Source of the DNA: Methylophilus sp.
GTDB lineage: Bacteria; Pseudomonadota; Gammaproteobacteria; Burkholderiales; Methylophilaceae
Direction: 5' to 3'
Length of the DNA: 6,693 bases
Assembly (NCBI GenBank): GCA_027489475.1
Contig: JAIXZQ010000105.1
Span: 1 to 6,693 of the forward strand
In this document: one piece after another, positions 1-5,618 of the stretch
How positions within the stretch are numbered: the first letter of the stretch is position 1
Layout of the letters: every line of letters starts with the position of its first letter
Notes under the pieces: generated by a model
What the model was told of the DNA's origin: nothing
Seen by the model: only the letters and a program-made list of their open reading frames with translations
Database searches by the model: none
Position numbers and translations under genes: made by a program

Positions 1-2246
1 TCTATGCCCTCGGCCACCACACTGAGGCCTAAGTTGTGCGCCAAGTCTATGGTCGATTTTACAATGCTGGCATCACTGGCATTTTTGTCCATAAACATCA
101 CGAATGAACGGTCGATTTTGAGCTCGCGGACAGGCAGTTGACGTAGATAGGCCAATGAAGAGTAGCCCGTACCAAAATCATCAATCGCCAAATACAGCCC
201 CATGGCCGACAGTTTTCTTAGCACCAGCTCGGCGCGTTCGGGGTCTTGCATCAAGCTGCTTTCGGTAATTTCTAGCTTGAGCGACTTGGCGTCTAAACCA
301 TGGTTAGCCAACAATTGCGCGATATGCTCAGGTAATTGCATATTGTTCAAATCACGCGCTGATAAATTCACCGCCAAGGTCATCTGCAAGCCTTGTTTAC
401 GCATCTCGGCAAGCACTTGACAGGCACGTTCCAGCATCCAAAAAGTCAGCTCGCTGATGATGCCGGTCTGTTCGGCAAACGGAATAAACTGGTCTGGGAA
501 AATCATGCCGCGCTCAGGGTGTACCCAGCGTATCAGCGCTTCGCCGCCCACTGCGCGGCGGGTTTTTACATTGATTTTAGGTTGGATGTAGAGCAACAAG
601 TGATTTTGCTGAATCGCGAGTTTCAGGTCAGAGATTAAAGTCAGGGTTTCTGACTGGTCAATTTCAAGCGCGGTGTTGTAGACAATCCAAGGCACTTTGC
701 GCTGCTTGGATTCTTGCAATGCTGTTTCGGCATGGTTGAGCAAGGCCTCTTCATTGCTGCCATGCTCAGGATAGACGGCGATGCCAATCCCGACACGTAC
801 ATCAATCGCCTGCCCTTGCACGGTCACCGGCTGTTCAAACACATGTTGTAGCGCATCGGCATAACGGGTGGCGACCGCTTGGTCAGCGTGTTGCAGCAAC
901 ACGGCAAATTCGTCGGCGTCCAAGCGCGCGACTTTATCGTGGCTAGAGGTTAATGGCTGTTTAAGCACCTGTCCCACATGCCGCAACAAATCATCGCCAA
1001 AATCACGCCCTAAGGACTGATTAATCGGCTTGAAGCGATGAATGTTAATGACCAGCACGGCCAGTTTATGTTGCTGCAGGGCATGCGACTGCATGGCTTG
1101 ATGCACCGCTTGTGTAAATGCCAAACGGTTAGACAAGCCTGTCAGCTCATCATTAAACGCCAGCCGTTGGATGCGCAAACTGCGCTGCAAAATGGCCTCA
1201 CGCATGCTATTAAGCGCGTTAGCCAACAGGCCCACCTCGTCTTCGCTATTGACTTGAATCTGGTTGGCATAATCGCCCATGGCAATGTTGTCGGCATTTT
1301 TTACCAGCTCGGCCAACGGCTCGGTGGTTTTGCGCGACACCACCCAAATTAAGCTGGCAAGTATGCATACCCCTATCAGCGTTAGGATGATCATGCTTTT
1401 AAACAGCATATCCAAATCTTGAATAAACGGCTCTACAGAACCTTGAAGCACCACCATCAATACGCTGTCAGGTGTCTCAAGCAAAGAACGCAGCTTGATG
1501 TGATAGTGCTGCTCATTGAGCTCAACTTGCTGCAAACTGAGCCGCTTTTGCGTAATTTGCGCCACATTCTTCACCAAGAGATTACTGATGGCAGGCGCAG
1601 CCGTGCCGCTCACCAACTGCCAATCTTGCTTGGGCAATTTTTGTACAAAAGCGACATCGAGGTGGGTCAGTTGCTTGATTTGTTGCGCCAAACGACCATC
1701 CACGGCAAAACCCATGACAATCCAACCTATGGTATCTGGCGCTTTCACCGGCACGGTAATCAGTTGATAGGGTTTGCCAGCAATGATTTCAAATTTGAGT
1801 TTGCCGCTCTCTAAGCTTTTGAGCGACTGCACATTCAACTGGTGATCCAGCTGGCGCCCCGATGAATCATCCATGGCACGTTCATTGCCCGCCGTGCCTA
1901 TCACTAGGTTTTCATCTTGACTGATAAAAAATGCAATTTGCGCGTGAATACGGCCTTGGTAGTTCTCGAGCGCAGACTCTATGGTTTCGGCATCATTGGT
2001 GGCCACCGCCTCGCGAAAGCCAAAGTCGGCGGCCAATACTTGGGTGGCTTGTTTTAGGTTTTGCGTATTGAGTTGCAACAGATTAACGAACACACGTTCG
2101 CCCACATCAATCTGCTCTTGCGCCAATTGATTGGCATGCTTAAACAACGCATATTTGAGTGGAATCAGCGCGGCCAGTTGTATGCCCACCACAACGGTGA
2201 GCAGAGTGAAGGCGATGCGCGAGCGAATGTGTTTAAATTTAATCAT
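1..2246 (-). CDS. Membrane GGDEF-EAL protein: c-di-GMP phosphodiesterase with degenerate GGDEF (3' partial)
   Basis: Likely inner-membrane sensor that hydrolyses cyclic di-GMP. The frame opens at ATG 2246 (MIKFKHIRSR) and is still open at base 1, giving 748 codons; only the last part of the EAL domain is missing. Order: TM1 about residues 11-30; a periplasmic region about 31-282 that looks like a double-Cache sensor; TM2 about 283-302; HAMP about 303-355; GGDEF domain from about 362 (DELTG at 366-370); EAL domain from about 545. The EAL catalytic set is complete: E569 in EALIRW, N627 in NLSA, E659 in EITE, D689-D690 in DDFGTGYSS, K710 in KIDRSF and E746 in AEGI. The GGDEF signature reads DADEF (443-447), and the RxxD inhibitory site five residues upstream is SSHD, so cyclase activity is unlikely. 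The start has no clear Shine-Dalgarno sequence and lies 9 nt after the cupredoxin stop codon, so translational coupling is likely. The Cache assignment is by eye and is the weakest part. Confidence 0.93.
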   Translation of the reverse strand, partial: MIKFKHIRSRIAFTLLTVVVGIQLAALIPLKYALFKHANQLAQEQIDVGERVFVNLLQLNTQNLKQATQVLAADFGFREAVATNDAETIESALENYQGRIHAQIAFFISQDENLVIGTAGNERAMDDSSGRQLDHQLNVQSLKSLESGKLKFEIIAGKPYQLITVPVKAPDTIGWIVMGFAVDGRLAQQIKQLTHLDVAFVQKLPKQDWQLVSGTAAPAISNLLVKNVAQITQKRLSLQQVELNEQHYHIKLRSLLETPDSVLMVVLQGSVEPFIQDLDMLFKSMIILTLIGVCILASLIWVVSRKTTEPLAELVKNADNIAMGDYANQIQVNSEDEVGLLANALNSMREAILQRSLRIQRLAFNDELTGLSNRLAFTQAVHQAMQSHALQQHKLAVLVINIHRFKPINQSLGRDFGDDLLRHVGQVLKQPLTSSHDKVARLDADEFAVLLQHADQAVATRYADALQHVFEQPVTVQGQAIDVRVGIGIAVYPEHGSNEEALLNHAETALQESKQRKVPWIVYNTALEIDQSETLTLISDLKLAIQQNHLLLYIQPKINVKTRRAVGGEALIRWVHPERGMIFPDQFIPFAEQTGIISELTFWMLERACQVLAEMRKQGLQMTLAVNLSARDLNNMQLPEHIAQLLANHGLDAKSLKLEITESSLMQDPERAELVLRKLSAMGLYLAIDDFGTGYSSLAYLRQLPVRELKIDRSFVMFMDKNASDASIVKSTIDLAHNLGLSVVAEGI

Positions 2247-2255
2247 GCAGACGTT

Positions 2256-2846
2256 TTATGGTTGCAACACGATACGAAGCTCGGTTGCGCCTTCTATTTT
2301 TAGTTTTTGTTCTGCGCCAGGCTTGGCTTGGCCGGGTGCCCATGCTTGATAGCTGTATTGTCCGTCTGCCAGTTTCAGGCTGGCCTTACCTTTATCATCC
2401 GTTTTAACAAAATAGGGCGTATCGACGACATAGATGTACCCTAACATAGAATCATGAATATTACATCCCAAGGTCACTACCCCAGCCTGATCAAATAACA
2501 CCGGTTCGGTAGGCACCCCTGAGTACAATTTGAGCTCAAACTTTTTGGCGGGTGAAAACGAATACACATGGTGTCTCACCGAGTCTTCATTGGGAAAAGC
2601 GATACGCGTGCCGGTTTGCACTACCGTCACTTTGGGATTGAACATGCGGTTTTTTTGCACGATTTTGCCTGGATTGACCGGTGCCGAGGGGGCTTTGCCA
2701 TCATCAAACACCACCACCGCATCTGCGAGCGGTTTGCCTGCATTGTCTGTCACGGACAGAGTGAGCTCTGCGGCCTGCGCATAACTCAGCAACACACCGA
2801 GCAAAAGGATGGGCACAAACCGGATGGGCGTAACAAAGGTATTCAA
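2256..2846 (-). CDS. Periplasmic cupredoxin-domain protein, amicyanin-like copper site
   Basis: A 196-residue exported protein with a predicted type 1 copper site, of the kind often annotated as 'methylamine utilization protein'. The signal peptide covers about residues 1-25 (hydrophobic VPILLLGVLLSYAQA, cleavage before AEL). The mature N-terminus (about 26-50, with DNAGKPLADAVVVF) resembles a carboxypeptidase-regulatory-like beta fold. The cupredoxin ligands appear to be H92 in PNEDSVRHH and C128, H131, M134 in GCNIHDSML. C-x2-H-x2-M is the spacing of amicyanin, the electron acceptor of methylamine dehydrogenase, whereas plastocyanin and pseudoazurin have x4 before Met. The start is TTG at 2846-2844; AAGGAG (2855-2860) lies 8 nt upstream and no better start is in frame. 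It is 25 nt after the hemoglobin gene and 9 nt before the GGDEF-EAL gene, implying co-transcription. Probable role: periplasmic electron transfer or copper/redox sensing; the partner is unknown. Confidence 0.9.
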   Translation of the reverse strand: MNTFVTPIRFVPILLLGVLLSYAQAAELTLSVTDNAGKPLADAVVVFDDGKAPSAPVNPGKIVQKNRMFNPKVTVVQTGTRIAFPNEDSVRHHVYSFSPAKKFELKLYSGVPTEPVLFDQAGVVTLGCNIHDSMLGYIYVVDTPYFVKTDDKGKASLKLADGQYSYQAWAPGQAKPGAEQKLKIEGATELRIVLQP

Positions 2847-2871
2847 AAAGCGCGCTCCTTAATAAGCGTTG

Positions 2872-3309
2872 TTAATTAGTAACCACATCCGACTTCATTG
2901 GTGCCAATATTCTCAGAAGCTGATTCTTCTCTTTGGTTCCCACGCCGTTAGCATCTAATCGCTGACGTAGCACATCCACTAGGATTTCAAACTCGGCAGT
3001 GGTAATGTGCGAGTCGGCATGCGATTTCTTCATGGTCTCGCCTTCGTACTCACATTCACCGCCCGTTTTTAGGCACAAAAAATTGGTCAGGCTTTGTTTC
3101 AGCGTAGACATCTTTACACCTTCAAACGAACGCTTGGTACGCGGGTCTTGACTCACTTCATCCAAGGTTTCGTTCACCACTGTCTTTAAGACTGCCTCAC
3201 CGCCGATACGCTGGTATAGGCTAGGCTCACCATGGGCTGATTTGGGTGTGGAGGGCGTGGCACAGGCCACGCAAGACATCAGTACTCCAATTATCATCAA
3301 CGTGCGCAT
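2872..3309 (-). CDS. Group 1 truncated hemoglobin-like lipoprotein
   Basis: A 145-residue heme-protein-like gene with a lipoprotein-type signal. The start is ATG 3309 (MRTLMIIGVL): GGAGA lies 6 nt upstream, whereas an in-frame ATG at 3336 adds MIAIQMENC with no ribosome binding site. The lipidated cysteine would be C13 (LMSC) or C16 (CVAC); neither lipobox is ideal. The globin starts at SLYQRIGGEAV (30-40) and shows the family landmarks DPR (55-57), FL (77-78), GG (83-84), EYEG (87-90) and MKKSH, where H97 is the proximal heme ligand. Aligned by eye without gaps to Synechocystis GlbN (offset 27), distal TyrB10 is Leu49, PheB9 is Thr48, GlnE7 is Leu70 and HisE10 is Ser73, so the usual distal hydrogen-bond network is missing. 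C79 and C86 could form a disulfide. It is the first gene of the apparent operon. Possible roles are sensing or handling O2 or NO at the envelope; heme binding is inferred. Confidence 0.85.
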   Translation of the reverse strand: MRTLMIIGVLMSCVACATPSTPKSAHGEPSLYQRIGGEAVLKTVVNETLDEVSQDPRTKRSFEGVKMSTLKQSLTNFLCLKTGGECEYEGETMKKSHADSHITTAEFEILVDVLRQRLDANGVGTKEKNQLLRILAPMKSDVVTN

Positions 3310-3474
3310 GCAATTCTCCATCTGAATAGCTATCATCGCATACTACGCGCACAATTCATTTTGAATCAATGAAATAAGGTGACAATATTCAAGCTGTTCG
3401 CGAAATTCATTATCGTAAGCAGCCATTAAGATGCACAGCATCAGTCATAGTCTGCATTTGTCAAAGGATTTTTC
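3310..3474. promoter_or_regulatory. Divergent intergenic region with candidate overlapping promoters
   Basis: These 165 nt separate the minus-strand hemoglobin operon from the plus-strand DUF3034 gene and must hold the promoters of both. Minus strand candidate: -35 TTGATT (3369-3364), 18-nt spacer, -10 TAGTAT (3345-3340), about 30 nt before the hemoglobin start. Plus strand candidate: -35 TTGAAT (3361-3366), 17-nt spacer, -10 AATATT (3384-3389). Each hexamer matches 4 of 6 consensus bases. Both -35 elements fall in one 9-bp palindrome, TTGAATCAA (3361-3369). The hexamers are weak and AT-rich DNA gives chance matches, so the exact sites are tentative; the presence of promoters here is not. Confidence 0.35.
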
Positions 3475-4380
3475 ATGCGTCAGTTGCTCAACCAAGGGAA
3501 GTTTGTTTTAAAAGTGCGCAGTCAGTTTAATGTTGCGTATCTGCTTGCTGCGGTGGGTTTAATATTCAGCCTGCACTGCCAGGCGGGTGACCGCTTGCTG
3601 GCCACCGGTGGCGTGACGCAGATTGAAGGTGCAGCCGGGGGCGGCTTGATGCCTTGGGCAGTGATAAGCGGCTATGGCACCGATAAACAAGTGGGTGGCT
3701 CCGTGTTTTATAGCCATGCAGAAACCAAGGACGACTTTACCCTGAATACCACGGGTGTCGCCATTGGCGTGATGAACCGGCTTGAGGTCAGCGCCAGTCA
3801 AGCGCGCTTTGGTCTGGGGGATACCGTGCCTGGTGAGCACATTCGCTTAAATACATTGGGCGTTAAACTGCGCTTGGTGGGCGATGCCGTGTATGACCAA
3901 GACAGTTGGTTGCCGCAAATTGCCGTGGGTGCTCAATACAAATACAACGAAGACTATGCCTTTGTGCCCAAGTTATTGGGGGCGAAACACCGCAGTGGGG
4001 TGGATTACTATCTGGCCACTAGCAAACTGTTTTTAGGCGCAGTCAATGGCTATAACCTGCTGATTAACGCAAACCTGCATATGACCAAAGCCAACCAGTT
4101 TGGTATTTTGGGATTTGGCGGTGACCGCGAAGACCGTTATCGGATTTTGCCTGCGGTGTCTGCGGCCATCATGCTGACGGACCGTTGGCTGATTGGCACG
4201 GAATATCGCGACAAACCAGATAATTTATCTATCTTTAAAGAGAATCGCGCCACCAGTGTGTTTACCACTTGGTTTCCGATGCGCAATGTGGCGGTCACAG
4301 CGGCCTATGTCGATTTAGGCACGATTGCAGATAAGCGCGACCAAACCGGCTGGTATGTGTCTGGCCAAATCAGTTATTAG
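3475..4380 (+). CDS. DUF3034 family outer-membrane beta-barrel protein
   Basis: A 301-residue protein recognised by its DUF3034-like opening, with TGGVTQIEGAAGG (about 44-56) followed by LMPWAVISGYGTD. A signal peptide with a long basic n-region covers about residues 1-37 (hydrophobic AYLLAAVGLIFSL, cleavage after CQA). The rest is alternating polar and hydrophobic strands with many Gly, Tyr and Trp and no transmembrane helix, ending in tyrosine (GQISY), which fits an outer-membrane barrel with a C-terminal BAM signal. The ATG at 3475 is preceded by AAAGGA at a 6-nt spacing. No precise function is established for the family; a pore or envelope role is inference. It diverges from the hemoglobin-cupredoxin-GGDEF/EAL operon, so shared control is plausible. 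It is followed by a convergent gene on the other strand. Confidence 0.85.
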   Translation: MRQLLNQGKFVLKVRSQFNVAYLLAAVGLIFSLHCQAGDRLLATGGVTQIEGAAGGGLMPWAVISGYGTDKQVGGSVFYSHAETKDDFTLNTTGVAIGVMNRLEVSASQARFGLGDTVPGEHIRLNTLGVKLRLVGDAVYDQDSWLPQIAVGAQYKYNEDYAFVPKLLGAKHRSGVDYYLATSKLFLGAVNGYNLLINANLHMTKANQFGILGFGGDREDRYRILPAVSAAIMLTDRWLIGTEYRDKPDNLSIFKENRATSVFTTWFPMRNVAVTAAYVDLGTIADKRDQTGWYVSGQISY

Positions 4381-4411
4381 TACCCGTCTGGTTTAATCGC
4401 CTCGCGGCTAA

Positions 4412-4435
4412 GCGTGTGGGCATTGCCTGACACGC
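4412..4435. terminator. Possible hairpin between convergent genes
   Basis: GCGTGT (4412-4417) pairs with ACACGC (4430-4435), and an inner GGC-ATT-GCC extends the stem after a small asymmetric internal loop. It lies 31 nt past the DUF3034 stop codon, between two genes that face each other, where a bidirectional terminator would be expected. No T-run follows on either strand, so it is not a typical intrinsic terminator. The rest of 4381-4525 holds no gene I can support. Confidence 0.25.
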
Positions 4436-4525
4436 AGCTGCATTGCATGGATTTGTTGCAAGCGTTGCTAGGCATGGCAGCGCACAGTGCACCGCATGCC
4501 CGTCGTAGTTCCCGCTCACCTCTGC

Positions 4526-5263
4526 TTATTTAATGGCTGTCAGGCCACAACTTTTTTGCAACGATTTTTCCAATTGTTTGTAAGCACCGCCATTACCACT
4601 GGCAAACGCATACGGGTTGCTCGCAAGATACTGGTTATACATCACCTGACGCACCGCATATTGTGCCGACAACCCTTGCGCATAACAGCCGCAAGCTGTT
4701 TTCACTGCGTCTGCCTGATAGCGTTGCTGACAGTAGTCCTGCACCGATTGCAGGTCTTTTTCGCTCCATGCTTGCCCTGTGGTCTGTTGATTGGCTCTGG
4801 CTTGCGTAAGCATGGCATACATCAGTTCTATGCTGGCACGCATCTTACCCAAGGCTGCCGTTTGCAGTGTTTCTTTGTGTAGCGGTTTTAAACTGGCGGG
4901 GTCTACGCTAAAGCTTGCTTCTACCGTCGTCGTTTCGGGAATCTGATAGCCTTGGGCCGACAACATAATCTGCTTGGCAGGGTCTGCCTGCAACACCGCT
5001 TGTGCTTCGGCCAAATCAGCGGCTGGCAAACTGACTTGCCAGCGCACTCGACAATCGGCGGCTGGCTCTAGCGACATCACGCCTTTGACTTGTTGATCCG
5101 TAACCGCATCGGCAAACGCGGGTGGAATCCGTTGCAACATATATTGCATCTCATGTTGCGACAGCGTAGATAAGTCCTGCGTGGTTGGGCACGCCCAAAC
5201 GGGTGCGCTGACCAAAGCCATGCTTAACAAACGCAAGCGAGACAATACGGTGAATAAAGACAT
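4526..5263 (-). CDS. Exported six-cysteine protein of unknown function
   Basis: I do not recognise a family for this 245-residue protein. The start is ATG 5263 (MSLFTVLSRLRLLSMALVSA), which places a normal signal peptide at the N-terminus, with a purine-rich AAAGAG about 8 nt upstream. An upstream in-frame ATG (5353) would bury the signal behind 30 residues and has no ribosome binding site support. Cleavage is probably after VWA at residue 24, leaving C25 first; VWAC could also be a poor lipobox. There are six cysteines in all: C25, C71, C178, C191, C193 and C239. The middle (about 58-125) looks like beta strands; 130-160 and 170-240 look helical. The C-terminal part has a DYC-x12-CGCYAQGL pattern, suggesting disulfides in the periplasm. 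It converges with the DUF3034 gene and lies beyond the pqqA terminator, so it is probably transcribed separately. Confidence 0.75.
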   Translation of the reverse strand: MSLFTVLSRLRLLSMALVSAPVWACPTTQDLSTLSQHEMQYMLQRIPPAFADAVTDQQVKGVMSLEPAADCRVRWQVSLPAADLAEAQAVLQADPAKQIMLSAQGYQIPETTTVEASFSVDPASLKPLHKETLQTAALGKMRASIELMYAMLTQARANQQTTGQAWSEKDLQSVQDYCQQRYQADAVKTACGCYAQGLSAQYAVRQVMYNQYLASNPYAFASGNGGAYKQLEKSLQKSCGLTAIK

Positions 5264-5363
5264 GGTTAAGCTCTTTCTAAAGTGTGCGGTTTGGAGCACG
5301 GTCAGCGGTGAAAAGTTTAATCCCCTTGCACGCGGTGAATGGAGAAAAGGCATGCCGCAAATG

Positions 5364-5388
5364 AAAAACGGGCGCCTAAGCGCCCGTT
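5364..5388 (-). terminator. Intrinsic terminator of pqqA
   Basis: A perfect 9-bp stem, AACGGGCGC (5367-5375) and GCGCCCGTT (5380-5388), encloses a 4-nt loop. On the minus strand the stem runs into five T residues (5368-5364). It begins 18 nt after the pqqA stop codon. The other strand has no T-run, so it acts on minus-strand transcripts. Confidence 0.9.
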
Positions 5389-5406
5389 CATGTCGTAAAG
5401 AACAAA

Positions 5407-5478
5407 TTATTTGTTCATAACGTACATAGTAACTTCGAAGCCGAAACGCATTTCGGTAGCAGCTGGTTTAGTCCACAT
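5407..5478 (-). CDS. pqqA: PqqA, precursor peptide of pyrroloquinoline quinone
   Basis: A 23-residue ribosomally made peptide whose Glu and Tyr side chains are cross-linked and excised to become the redox cofactor PQQ, used by periplasmic methanol and other alcohol or sugar dehydrogenases. It begins MWTKPAATEMR and ends FEVTMYVMNK, with the conserved E-x3-Y pair at E15 and Y19. Length and residue positions match the 23-residue Klebsiella PqqA. Two ATGs are possible: 5484 lies only 2 nt after AGGAG, while 5478 lies 8 nt after it and gives the family's MW start, so 5478 is chosen. The gene has its own candidate promoter upstream and is closed by an intrinsic terminator 18 nt downstream. The modification genes pqqB, C, D and E do not follow; PqqE (radical SAM) and PqqD must be encoded elsewhere. 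Confidence 0.95.
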   Translation of the reverse strand: MWTKPAATEMRFGFEVTMYVMNK

Positions 5479-5533
5479 AGTCATTTCTCCTTTTTCCTAA
5501 ATTCGTCTGAGCGTGTGCTTTCAACGTGTTGCT

Positions 5534-5562
5534 AGTGTAGTGCGCGTCCCTGCCCCTGTCGT
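5534..5562 (-). promoter_or_regulatory. Candidate sigma70-type promoter of pqqA
   Basis: On the minus strand, -35 ACGACA (5562-5557) is separated by exactly 17 nt from -10 TACACT (5539-5534). Each hexamer matches 4 of 6 consensus bases. Transcription would begin near 5527, leaving a leader of about 50 nt before the pqqA start at 5478. Placement between the kinase stop codon and pqqA fits an independent unit. Confidence 0.45.
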
Positions 5563-5584
5563 GAATAATCTACGCAACATGCGT

Positions 5585-5599
5585 TCATGATTTTCATGA
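5585..5599. promoter_or_regulatory. Palindromic candidate operator upstream of pqqA
   Basis: TCATGA-TTT-TCATGA is a 15-bp inverted repeat lying 22 nt upstream of the candidate pqqA -35 hexamer, centred about 65 nt before the predicted transcription start. That is a usual position for an activator site. The half-site TCATGA is itself palindromic, so direct and inverted readings are equivalent. No known regulator is recognised. Confidence 0.3.
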
Positions 5600-5618
5600 G
5601 TGTAGACAAGACTGTCCA

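Noticed and set aside
1038..1814. Plus-strand open frames of 104 and 131 codons
   Set aside because: They lie opposite the GGDEF-EAL gene, whose protein shows domain motifs along its whole length; the plus-strand translations show no family features.
2568..2879. Plus-strand open frame of 103 codons
   Set aside because: It is antisense to the cupredoxin gene, which has a signal peptide, copper ligands and a ribosome binding site.
3310..3336. Longer start (ATG 3336) for the truncated hemoglobin
   Set aside because: It would put nine residues with no ribosome binding site in front of a lipoprotein signal; ATG 3309 has GGAGA at a 6-nt spacing.
3361..3369. FNR/CRP-type box
   Set aside because: FNR sites read TTGAT-N4-ATCAA; here the half-sites are separated by a single base, so the spacing is wrong.
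4436..4525. Repeated GCATG/CATGC-like words in the convergent intergenic region
   Set aside because: Only short imperfect arms with mismatches; no stem or repeat unit long enough to call.
4487..4882. Plus-strand open frame of 131 codons with hydrophobic stretches
   Set aside because: It is antisense to the exported six-cysteine protein, and no ribosome binding site is apparent; the hydrophobic run looks like complementary codon bias.
5264..5353. Longer start (ATG 5353) for the six-cysteine protein
   Set aside because: The signal peptide would become internal; ATG 5263 places it at the N-terminus.
5479..5484. Upstream ATG 5484 as pqqA start (MTMW...)
   Set aside because: It is only 2 nt from the Shine-Dalgarno sequence; ATG 5478 has 8 nt and gives the usual 23-residue peptide.
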